Assembly: GCA_002189035.1 (NCBI GenBank) | Contig: NEEC01000018.1 | Location: forward strand, 124,001 to 188,000 | Source: Utricularia gibba | Lineage: Eukaryota; Streptophyta; Magnoliopsida; Lamiales; Lentibulariaceae | Length of the DNA: 64,000 nt | Direction: 5' to 3' | Shown here: in pieces, positions 1 through 10,342 of the stretch | Layout: the number at the start of each line of letters is the position of its first letter | How positions within the stretch are numbered: position 1 is the stretch's first letter | Notes under the pieces: generated by a model | What the model was told of the DNA's origin: nothing | The model's input: only the letters and a program-made list of their open reading frames with translations | Databases searched by the model: none | Position numbers and translations under genes: made by a program

Positions 1-181
1 ATTCCTTATTTTTTGTTGGTATAAAATATGTATATATAAGTTTTCGGTTATAGCCCAATACAAATAAAAAACCACATATTTGCTCCAAGTCCAAAGTGAA
101 GTCAAGCATCATCTTTCAAGGATGATATTCTAGATTGTTGAAAGTGACTTACCTTCAATAGCTTAAGGCTGCGATGGACAA

Positions 182-435
182 TTGCAGGATCTTAGAGCAG
201 CTTTAAGACATGTCTTGATATGGGTGTTCTTGCGGAGGATCAAGCAGAAGAAGTCAACGATAATGAAGAGAATGTTGCCCAAGCTGGAAGCTATACTGCC
301 GGTGGAACTAACACTCTTTACTATGCGAGACAGTCCAAGAAAATTGGCAAGAAATGGATATGTTGTTTGTGGGGTGTCGGTTTTGTGATAGTATTCCTAT
401 TATCAGCTTGGTTGCAAGATGCACAAACAGAATGA
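182..435 (+). pseudogene. SNARE-like tail-anchored protein, C-terminal fragment
   Basis: The frame ending at 435 reads an acidic stretch (EDQAEEVNDNEENVAQAG, then a GGTNTLYYA segment), a basic patch (KKIGKK) and a hydrophobic run of about 19 residues (starting WICCLWG) just before the stop. That is the layout of a tail-anchored membrane SNARE of the SEC20/syntaxin kind. Sequence before 181 ends in a possible splice acceptor (TTGCAG at 181-186). The frame breaks at about 200: the matching upstream residues lie one frame over, and an in-frame TAG stands at 193-195. It could be the last exon of a gene starting outside the window, or a decayed copy. It converges on the epimerase gene, whose stop is at 586. 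The family assignment rests on layout and memory of the motif, so it is weak. Confidence 0.35.
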
Positions 436-585
436 TCCTACCTAGTAGCCATTCCTCTTGGGTTAGTGCAATTTCACAGAAGAATAAGTACAAGATTATC
501 TTAAGCAGTAAGTTATTGTTCCTGGACTGCCCTCCTCCCATAGACTGGAGGTGTAACAAAAAGGAGAAAGACTGAGTTTCAATGA

Positions 586-2410
586 TCAAGACACGCTTAG
601 CACTTGGGTAGCAGTCCAAGATTCATTAGGCTCCAGCAGAACATGTCCAATCTGAAACGCAGAGATGATAAGAAACAACATTTTTTCTTAAATCACAAAC
701 GAGGAGCAAAAAGCAGGAGTTCCATAAAAATCTTCACCCCGTGAAAGCTGATGCCGAACACCAGACCACTCAATCAAAAAGAATGTTGTTTCAACTCGTA
801 CCTTGGCGTTTTCAACACAAACGAAATCTTTATAGCATGCTTCCATGGTTAAATATGGGTTCCACAAGACGGTGTCAGACCAACTGTTGAAGAAAATGAA
901 AATGTGAGCATATGATGGAAACAGGAACACTGACGTTCAACCAGAATCTTGAGTACTTTGTATTTTTTATGGTGATCACATCCCCAAGACCGTTCTCCAG
1001 CTCCAGTTCCTTAGGAGCATCAAGATAGATGCAATCAACAAACCCAGGGAAGGTTACGTTTTCTCTGTTTCAACATGTCAAGGGTAGTGGTAAATAGAGA
1101 AAAATAAAACATGAACCGAGATCAAAATCCTGCACGACGTAGAGTGCGTACCTTTCTTCCTTACCCTCGATGGGATTTTTAGGATCAGGATCTTTGTTCA
1201 AAGTTCTGCAGCCTTTTAGACCCTTGACAGATGCTCCCGTAACTGAAGCCTGCAGTTCCTCCAAAAATGAAATAACGGAACAAAAGGGTTTCATCTAATA
1301 TAACGGAAAAGATGATCGATCAAACACGATTATAATACTATAACTCTCAAGAAATTTGAGAAAATGGTAACGGATACCTTGAAATAAGTGTGAAGGGCAG
1401 TTGTAAATGAAAATGGTTTTGCATCAGTGTTTGTTATTTTCAGCTCAGTGGAGAGGACATTTTTGCCAAGAGTAACCTGTCTCAGAGTAACGAGAAGGTG
1501 AAACTGGCAGAAAAAATGAATGAAGAATCTATACGAAGGTGCAGTGAACAGCAATCGAGAGTTAAGGGCTGTAAAATCGGTTACCCTGTAAAGAGCCTGA
1601 AAGCTGTAGTCCCACATGGCACGGCTGTATGGATCATCTTTTAACTCCAACGTGACTGCTGGATTGACTTCATCATTTTCAGAACTAACAACAGACCAGT
1701 TCATGTTTCTAGCAAAACCGTGCTGCATAAAACCAATTCATGACTTCCATCATTTTCAAAACTCAAAGGCCTGTTCCATAGGTCTACAGTTACTGAGTTT
1801 CCGTTCTACGTGAATTCAATATCGAGCTTCAGTAGACTAAAGATTTGATCTCAGTAATGGTGGATTCATTCCCAAGTTACCTGCTGTATCGCCCCAGGTC
1901 CAAACTGTGGAAAACAGTGCGGTATGCCGCCACTGTTGCAAAGTGAGATAACAATCACAAGAAAAAAAAAGTGAATCATGAAACCATAGTCAAAGGACTT
2001 CCAAAAGACGGTAAACAAGTCCTTGCACAAAACGAAAATGAAAAATCATCACTACATATTGTATACTATTAGCAGGGAGTACCTGATCGGCTTTTGCCCA
2101 GTAAAAACAGCATCTGGACGTACAAAAAAGATGTCTCTGTTCGCCACTTTCCATGACGTGAGGCACCCTCCATATAGATACAGTTCAGCATCACTGAGCG
2201 AACCATTGTTTCAATCAAAATCACCCGAGTTACAGAAGACGCAGCTGAAATCACATGGATAAAGGCACGGCAAAAGTATTGCAACACACAAAAAGGAGTC
2301 TCTGAAGCGAAAAAGTTACCTTCCATGTGCAGATTTCAAAACAACCCGTTCCAGATTCCCCAAACCCGAGTAACCTTAACGCTCCCGACATCTGGAGCCG
2401 CGGTAGCCAT
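586..2410 (-). pseudogene. Putative glucose-6-phosphate 1-epimerase (aldose 1-epimerase family), one frameshift
   Basis: Catalyses alpha/beta anomer exchange of hexose 6-phosphates in this family. I can place nine exons on the minus strand: 2320-2410, 2083-2193, 1881-1932, 1585-1722, 1378-1476, 1152-1249, 957-1064, 802-883 and 586-651, all with GT-AG borders. Together they give family landmarks in order: YLYGGCLTSWK, FFVRPDAVFTGQKPISGG, IPHCFPQFGPGAIQQHGFARN (the His-bearing active-site segment), DPYSRAMWDYSFQALYR, LHTYFKASVTGASVKGLKG, FPGFVDCIYLDAP, NTNWSDTVLWNPYLTMEACY and a short tail ending LSVS. The exon sum is 845 nt, one short of a multiple of three. The missing base is in exon 1 near 2366-2371 (a GGG/TTTGGGG stretch): the ATG frame runs into TGA, while the conserved frame has an upstream TAA. 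Everything else is intact, so this is either a very young null allele or a one-base sequence error. The start chosen, at 2410, gives MATAAPDVGSVKVT. Confidence 0.9.
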
Positions 2411-4366
2411 CACGAAACCTGAGAACCTGAAAATCACGCGGCACTTGTTCCAAATTTCAATTTTGATTGCATTGTCGGCCATCGCCAGGGGATATGGGGA
2501 TCCGAACTCACCGATTGGGCGTGCAAGTTCCGGCCGTGAATATAGCAGAAGACGAGGACAGCATCACCGGCGCCATCTGAAGCTTTTGTTTCACGGTTTC
2601 GTGTGGGTAGCGAATATCGGATTCAAAGTGATAATTCGCATATTCCGCGCTTTCCAATTAGCTGCCATACAAACACTGATAAGATGCTCCATCAACCATC
2701 AAGTTTCAACCATTCTTTTTTTTTTTTCCAATTCAAAATATAAATTAATTTGTTATGCAGAATATATTTACAAGATAATATGATAGTGTATTATTTTCAT
2801 TTTTTTTAGAATTATAAAAAAATATGCACCTAAATAACAATTTGAATTCGATTATTTGAATTTTAATTTGTAAAAATATGTACCTACTCTTTCGCATGAG
2901 TTTTAACTAATACAGGGCCGAGTCACGGGCTCAAAATGCTCTAATAAAATAATTTTTTTTATCAATATTTGATGAGACTATTATTAATATGGGTATTTAG
3001 GTTAAACACAAGAAAATAAGAAATTCATGAATTGATTTGATGGAAAATGGGTTTTGAAATTAATAATTTATATTTGTTGGCTGTTTTTATGTGGGAATAT
3101 TGAGTAATAAAATAGTTTGATATCAATTTTTGAATATAACATTGGCGAATGCAAAAGAACTACATGAGTGAGGGAATCCATAGTTGAATACTTTTGCATT
3201 TTGAGATTGCCACATGTCCAAGAGTCCTTCGAGCGTGAGGACATTGACATAGTCACAAAAATTCAAAAGAACGTATTTTGGAAAGTTTTACGGAAGCTTG
3301 AGTGAAGTTACCCTTGAATTTCCAAGGAAATAAATTAAAAAATAAAAAATATAGATCAATCATTTTAATAAATAATGAATAAAATCTCTATAAGTAGACA
3401 TAACTTTTCTTAAAAAATTGAATATTTTCACTCTAACCTCTTTTCACTCCATTTCATTTGATCTGGCATGAAAATAATCGATGTTATTTGAAATTGTTGG
3501 AGTGTCCTCACTTTTCAGCCCTCCCTCGCTGCTTTTTCACTTGGTATTGATCCCTAAGCATCGCTAATTATCAAACATCCCTTTTATACTCTACACTCTT
3601 CCCTCACCAACAATCATTCTCTATACTAACGGCTTGATTTCATGCATGCCTTTTAATATCCTATAATCTTCGTTCACCAACAATTATTGAGGAGTCTTTT
3701 GAACTTCCACTTAGCAAAAGCACTACTTGCATTCCATCATTCACCTTCACTCATTATTTGAGTAAAGACACTCTATGTCATGACCCACATTTAGAGCTCG
3801 AGAAAAATGAGTCATGATCATTTAGTCCTAACTAAAAACTAAAGTTCAAGGTGTCTTTCATAATGTGATTATTAATAAGTCTACTTTTAATCAAAATGAG
3901 TCATGATCACCTACATTGGAAAAACTTGGTTGATTACTAAACCTCCACTAGTTACTTTGCCCCCCTAAAATAAATAAAAGAGTGGTCATACTTTTGAATT
4001 TTAAAATAAGTCATAATCATAAAATATAGAAAGATAGCATAAAGAGTTTATAAAAGAAACTTGAAGCACATTGCGAATCCTCGTAACTATCTTTTCTTAT
4101 TTCTCATAGTTATCCAACCTTGGCATTACTATCAAACCATGATATATGATAGATAAGACATAAGATACCCTTTCCCATGATTCTATGGTTAAGAGAGCCA
4201 CCTCCGACCACAAAATCACAAACTTAAGCCATACATAACATATAATATCATATCTTTCTTGTATAACATTCATATTTTTTTGTCTTCCACTTATACATGA
4301 TGTCTCATATATGTCTGATATGTTAGTCATAATGCCTGTGGTACAACCACATTATTAAATATATGT
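2411..4366. other. AT-rich intergenic region, no gene seen
   Basis: Covers the promoter side of the epimerase gene. About 2411-2700 is of mixed composition and could hold its 5'UTR and promoter; beyond 2700 the DNA is AT-rich with poly-T runs and no ORF showing a protein family. The segment at 3700-4000 looks like old repeat but matches nothing else in the window that I could find. Confidence 0.6.
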
Positions 4367-4371
4367 GTCAA

Positions 4372-5533
4372 TGATAACACATATTTTTGAGTATTTAAGT
4401 ATAGGAAAATAATTAATATTTTACTATAAAACTCAGATTTTATTGTGTATTTCTATGTTTTTCTAATTAGTGGCATTGTTTGCGTCTTTTATTCCTAATT
4501 GAAACTAAATCTAGATTTAGTCACAATCTTAGTTTTAATCATTCTTTTGAGTAATGCAGCACGTTTAACAGCCCAAATTCCAAGGAGCCGAAAAGTGCAC
4601 AGTAGAGATGGTAGAAAAATGGGGAGAAAAGCTGAAAAATGGAAAATACCAAATCCTAAGGTGTCAAAAAAAATGGATTTCGGACATGATGAGGGGTGAG
4701 AAAATGTCTCCTCATTGGAAAACACACCACACACTTCTGAGGAGAGGAATGGAGAATGAAATCGCAATAACCATGAAGAAGAACGAGGGAGATGAAGAAG
4801 AAGAACTCAGCTACAGTTGAAGATTTTCTTTTTAGGAATACTACTCCTAGTTGGGATTAGTTTTAACTTTCTATTTATGTTAATGTTTCTGTTTTTTTCC
4901 TTGTTGATGCACTGCGACATGAACATGTTTTGGTTGCTATGTTATGAACTTGTTTCATTTTACTTCAACATAAGTAGTTAAATACACATAATGTCTTGAG
5001 GTAGAAGGGGTGTGCATGATTATTGCTTATTAAACTACATTAGCTCGATAATCAGATCATTTCCTTATCAAATCAAGGTAGACCATGTAGGGGGAAGTGA
5101 TTATGTTCTTCATAAGCAATCTAACTAGAGGTAGACCAAAAATTAGGAAAAATCAAGAGTTTCAGTAGACTTGAATTCTTGTATTTTTAGATGAATGATT
5201 ATCAAGTTGGGTGGGTAAGTGTAGTAATAATCATATCACTCCTAAAAGCCTCAAAGCATTGCATTACTTTATTCTAGTTAGTAGTTGAATTTGCCTGTTA
5301 TTTCTTTCTGGACAATATCATCGAACTATTTTAATCTTAGCTTAGACCAAATCTCTTAACCATGATAAAAACATCATGCACCAACCCTTACACAACAAGC
5401 ACATAACTCTTTGAGTTCAACTCTAATCCACTATGCTTATATTTGTTCTATGATTGAATGTGAATTAGATTATAAATTTATTTAATAGGAGAAATTTACA
5501 TTTTAACGACATTGTATAATTTTTCATTTATTA
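4372..5533 (+). mobile_element. Solo LTR, family X, copy A (1162 bp)
   Basis: Starts TGATAACACATA and ends TTTATTA. It is flanked by an exact 5-bp target-site duplication, GTCAA, at 4367-4371 and 5534-5538. The same sequence recurs at 14603-15767 (inverted) and 24640-25815 (direct). About 130 bp from the start it carries a perfect 18-nt palindrome (ACTAAATCTAGATTTAGT, 4504-4521). No internal gag or pol is attached, so this is a solo LTR left by recombination between the two LTRs of a full element. Small ORFs inside it (such as 4499-4699) show no protein family and are not genes. Confidence 0.85.
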
Positions 5534-5538
5534 GTCAA

Positions 5539-6451
5539 TATTTACTCCATTCTTTCCAAACTTGTTTATCACATAGTACATTAAGATACATATTGCACAT
5601 ATCATCTTGAAGTTAATAGGGGTGACTATCCTTAGCAAAAAAAAGACATACTTTTGGAACTCAAAAACAATTTTATAAAATAACATGAAATAACTTACTT
5701 TCCTATTAGAATTTTAATATAACGTAAGAAGTATATGAGAGTAGACACAATCACATACAAAGTAATGACAATTAAACACCAACATTACATAGACACATAA
5801 GTTTGCATAAATTAATTTCAAATACAAACAAAGTTTCAAAAGCAATTATCCTACTTGCCTTGACACCTTAGATTTTAAACCAACTTTAAATCTTCCTTTA
5901 CCTTAGGTATTGTAACCTTCTCTTCCAACCTCTCCTCCTTGTCTTTGAAAAATTCAAAAATGATTGAAAGAACTCTAAATTCCATCTTATATGTTCTATT
6001 CTACACCTTATTCTTATTTTGCGTGTAACAATATATGGCACACATGCAATACGAACATGTGGTGCACATGCAAGATTAGCATGTGGTACGCATGCAAGAT
6101 CAACACATGTCACACATGCAAGATAATATGTGGAAACACCTTATGGTTACACTTGGATACATATGATTGCCGAGCTAGTATGAAGTGGAACAAGTTAAAA
6201 ACTAAAGAACTAAGTCCTTAAAACTTGAACCCTCATACTCAACTACCGAGTTAGAACACTAATAACTAGCCCCTTCATGCCCATCCCGAAACATTGGAGA
6301 TCAACCCAGTTAACTTTCAGTTGGACGCTGATTTGGAACACTCAATCCCATCAATGCAAACAAGAGGCTACACACACCATTGAGTGAAAGCATAACACTT
6401 GGTACCACTCAGGAAGATCCAACACTTAGTGTGGACTTTCATTTTTACATT
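5539..6451. other. Intergenic, AT-rich, with one short tandem repeat
   Basis: No gene family is visible. A tandem repeat sits at about 6033-6133 and is listed separately. The stretch 6190-6440 may belong to the LTR retrotransposon that follows or to an older repeat. Confidence 0.5.
6033..6133. repeat. Tandem repeat of about 24-26 bp, four copies
   Basis: Imperfect units built on CACATGCAAGAT alternate with GTGG or GTCA (for example GTGGTGCACATGCAAGATTA, then GTGGTACGCATGCAAGATCA). The minus strand reads as repeated Ala-Cys-Val/Ala-Pro-His in an open frame (5898-6113); this follows from the repeat and does not indicate a gene. Confidence 0.7.
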
Positions 6452-7915
6452 TGTGACACCAAATTACAAATTATTCAAGAATTAAGTTGCATGAACTATT
6501 TCGAACTTAATTTGTAATATGTACTGTAAAAATCTTTCAAAGTATAAAGGAATTAATTTGTTGTCGTAATCAACGTATTGATCATGATCAATTGTTCCTA
6601 TCTATCCATGTATGGCATCTAAAGCCTTGTGTGACCACAAGCATTCAGTTACTTAGAGAAATTGTATTGTAGCAATTAAAGGTAGGTTTTCTTGATTGAA
6701 TGGAATAGACTTTTCAGATCTACAATTCACGTTTATCTTCTATCAATATTTCATATTTTGTCATGGTATAAAGCTTCATTGGTGATGGATGTGGGTGATC
6801 TTGCACTACAAGTTGTAGCAGATGAAACTTCTCGAAAGATATTTCCTACTATCTTTGAGATGATAGTTTAGGAATTTCATGACATGTCTTAAATTCATTC
6901 ACTCTTCTTCCACACAACCATCCTAGAACTCTTATAACCACTATCAAATTATGTGGGGATAACTATGATGAATGGGCTTTAATGCACGTGGTGTTGTGAA
7001 CGAAAAAGAAATTCTAATTTCTGGATGGATCTATCTTTGAACCCCTTGCCACCTTCTCGATAGAAGATTGAGAATAGTTGAATCCCATGATGGTTTAATG
7101 GATTTTCAACATGATTGAGGCATAGTTTCATTAAACATTGACTATCACGGATTTTTTTAAACAATTATAGAATGATTTTAAGAACCATGCACTCACAAAA
7201 CATGATTTGACAAATTGCCAATAGGGTGGAGAAAGCATAGTACAATACGTTGATTACATGAAAAAACTTTGGGATAAATACGTATTTCTCGATAGCCTGT
7301 TGATATGTACTTTTGTGGGCTGCAAAAGTAATATAAACTGAGCTCTTAGTAAAAAAAACAGGGAGTAGGAGAAGATCCATTAATTTCTTATGAGTCTTGA
7401 TGATACAATATTCGAAACTATTTGCTCACAAACGTTAACAAAAGAATAATTGGGATCCTTCAACCTGATATATAATTTTATAATTAGAGAATGGCAACAT
7501 TGTGATGCCATGATAAGCCAAGAGAAGATGCAATAGCCTTGGCAATTCATTACTTCGATAGCCATCACTTGTTCTGTAAAAGGTAACATTTGCAGTTTCC
7601 CTAGACATGAAAAAGAAGGTTACTGTGTTCTTCTCGGATATCTTGATTGGTGGGGTGACCTATCACATTTTGAGCTTAATGAAAAAGGAGTTCTAGTACA
7701 AATAGGAGGTGAGGCTACATCCTCTAACATTGAAAGTAGAGGGTGTCATGATTACAATATGTGCCATAAAACTTATCTTGAAATCGAGAGAGGTGGCAAT
7801 CGCGGGGTCAAGGGGCCCCTAAGCAAGTCTTGCTTTCGGCTCTACCCTTGTTCATGTGAATGCAACTACAAGAAGTTCACATACTTCATCCACTTCTCCT
7901 ATTTCACTGACCACA
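6452..7915 (+). mobile_element. Ty1/copia element, 5' part only (LTR plus gag), degraded
   Basis: An LTR of about 310 bp runs from 6452-6454 (TGACACC) to 6763 (TTTTGTCA) and is followed at once by TGGTATAAAGC, a decayed copy of the usual TGGTATCAGAGC initiator-tRNA primer site. Gag follows: LCGDNYDEWALMHVVL at about 6949-6996, then the segment around 7290 and a zinc-knuckle-linked stretch near 7607-7660 (RHEKEGYCVLLGYLDWWGD-like), which in related elements reads GYPxWW. Many stops and frame changes break it. At about 7915 the homology switches to the opposite-strand copia element, so protease, integrase and RT are missing. Confidence 0.7.
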
Positions 7916-8081
7916 AATGTTTAAGTTTCAAGTAGAGAGTTGTCTTGATGACCCATTGAAGATAGTTGCTACCAGAAAATACTGATAGCATAGGAGCTCC
8001 TATGAGATTCATGACAACTAAAACATCATCAAGATTGAACCTTAAATACAAGGATGAGTTAAGGGTGTGGATGTAATACCA
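7916..8081 (-). mobile_element. Copia gag start, second copy, next to an LTR
   Basis: On the minus strand this repeats, with about 80 percent identity by eye, the primer site and gag start found at 20100-20281 (the segment that reads NYPQWVIKI in better copies). It lies on the wrong side of the LTR at 8082 to belong to the same element as the RT at 8.9-9.8 kb. It therefore marks an LTR shared by two element bodies, the product of unequal recombination or of a second insertion. Confidence 0.6.
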
Positions 8082-8385
8082 TGAAGAAATCCATATATCT
8101 TACTCAAATGTAGGACAACATGTGAAATGAAAGTAGTGAAATCATCTTCATTATTGTGGAAAAAAAAATTACTTGTTGCATGAGGTAAACTCTATTAATA
8201 CCTAAAGGTTCATAAAAAAAAGTGGCACAACTCAAAGGCCCACATATGACTTCATTTTTTCTTCACACACACTCAACGATGCATTCTTAATGTAGACAAT
8301 TGTAGACCTTGCTCTCTTGGCCGGCACCTCAAAGAGACCTTCAACAACCTCTCTGTCAATTGAAAAGGTGAGACTATGATAGTCT
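8082..8385 (-). mobile_element. Left (3') LTR of minus-strand copia element 1
   Basis: On the minus strand it ends in TTCA followed by TGGTAT (the primer-site start). It aligns with 20282-20565 for about 260 bp. A purine-rich tract on the minus strand (TAAAAAAAAGAGGAAGAC) lies at about 8382-8400, the place expected for the polypurine tract. The outer edge is uncertain by some tens of bases. Confidence 0.6.
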
Positions 8386-8899
8386 TCCTCTTTTTTTTAC
8401 TCCAATTTGGTCTCTCATACTTTCGAACTCAATTTTCCCAAGTGGGTTTGTAAGGATATCTGCTATTTTTTTTTGGACTAGGTGTATTGTAGAATAATGC
8501 ATTTTTCTTTTGCTACATATCTAATGATATGGAACTTCACTTACACGTGTTTAGTTTTTCTAAATTGGCATGATTTTTTGGCTATATGAATTTCAGACTA
8601 GTTATCAACATGTAAAGAAATTACTTCTCTATGTGAAAACCAATATCTTCAAGAACTTGACAAATCCATAGGCATTGTTTAGAAGTTAGAGGTGCAGAAA
8701 TATACTCAACTCAACAGTGGATTGAACAATCATAGATTGTTTCTTTGTATACTAGGAAAATGGACTTTAATTAAGGTAAGTAATGAAACTTGATGTACTT
8801 TTCGCATCTTCGCTTCTAGAAAAATCATTGTCAACTTAGCCTCTAACTTGTGGATATATTCTTTCATCTTATGGATGGAAAATACCAAAATCTACTATT

Positions 8900-9810
8900 G
8901 ATTTGATATACCTTAGAACTCTTCAAGCACATTGTAAATGACTTGCTTTTGGATTTTTCATATATCTGGATAAAACATTCACATAATAACATATATCTAA
9001 CCTAGTTTGAGATAGAAAGTTCAAGCTCCCAACTAAGTTGCAATACATACTAAGATCAATTAATTGTTCACTTTCATCCAATTTTACTACTCTTTTTGCA
9101 TCCATTTGCATTTTGCAACTGTGAGCATCAGTCATATCAAATTCCATCACTAAATCAAGTGCACATTTTATAATTTAAAAATATGTCTTTTCTCTTGGTC
9201 TGATGAACCTCCATACCAAGGTAATAATGCATACAACCCTAGTCTATCATTTTGAACTTAGTTTTGAGCTTTTCTTAAAAATCAGAAATCAGTTTGTTAT
9301 TATTGGAAGTGATCATTAGGTCATCAACATTAATACTGATTAATAGTTTGTCGTTTTCATGAATTTTGTAATAAAGAGTTTGTTCACCAAATGCTTGAAT
9401 CAATTCATGCAACTCGAAGAAATTCCAAATCCTTGGGGCTTATTTAAGACCATATAGGACCTTTTTCAATTTCAACACTTTATGTTCTTGTATAGGTATA
9501 TTGTTGGCAGTATATATCTTTAATAATAATTCCATTCAAGAATGTCATTTATATATATATATATGATGACTTTCACAATTTGACTTGCACCAATAGCGAG
9601 GAGAAGTTTGATAGTTTCCAATTGAGTAATCAAAGCAAGTACTTCATGATAATTTACTCCAACTATCTAAGATAAGCCCTAGGCTACCAATATTACTTTC
9701 TTTTTATTTTCTGATCCATCCATATTGAATTTTGTTATGTAGAGCTAGTTGGTACCTATTAATTTTCCAAGCATATCTTTTGGTCGACCAGCTAATTCTC
9801 ATGTATCATT
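8900..9810 (-). pseudogene. Copia reverse transcriptase, decayed
   Basis: RVT_2-type RT. Minus-strand frames give the MDGSENKKKVILVA segment (about 9700-9730), LETIKLLLAIGAS (about 9600-9640), LKLKKVLYGLK-APRIWN (about 9430-9480), then NVDDLMIT at about 9310-9340 where active copia elements read YVDDL, and YLGMEV near 9225. The final part, 8923-9150, has SLNFLSQTRLDICYYVNVLS, the start of the RNase H linker. At least six in-frame stops are present, so it is inactive. Confidence 0.85.
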
Positions 9811-10334
9811 TTCTCAATGGATTCCATCTCATTATCCATAGCAATCACCCAGTTTCTATATTTGCAGGTCTCAACATAACTTGAGAGAATAAAGATAGCA
9901 TAATAGGATAATACGTTGACATTGTAGACTAAGGATTCATCAAATGAGATATGCACAAAGAGGTTGGTTGCTTCCTTTTAACTTCTTTAGGTCGATCATA
10001 ATCAGGTGTGTCTAATGAATTCTAATCTGTTGCAACAATATGAACCTTATTTTATGCAACAAGAATAGGTGACCTCATATCTCTTATATTAACATATGAT
10101 GCGAATACTTCATTATCACCACATTGTACATCATCGTGAGAAATAGAACTTGATACTTCATCTTTTTATATATTGTTAGATATGTTTTTTGGATGCCTAG
10201 ACCTTATGGGATATGGATCACTACAATTTGCATTCAAATGAGTAATATTTTGAATCAAGAAGCCATCATTTGTTATGTGAATGACTGGATCAAGTACATG
10301 AGTTTGCTATTCCCTATAATTACCATGACCTATC

Positions 10335-10342
10335 ATAACAAT
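10335..10342. repeat. hAT target-site duplication, left copy
   Basis: ATAACAAT, repeated exactly at 12978-12985. Eight base pairs is the diagnostic duplication length for hAT elements. Confidence 0.9.

Noticed and set aside
2325-2783. 152-residue plus-strand ORF
   Set aside because: It is antisense to epimerase exon 1 and its promoter; no family features.
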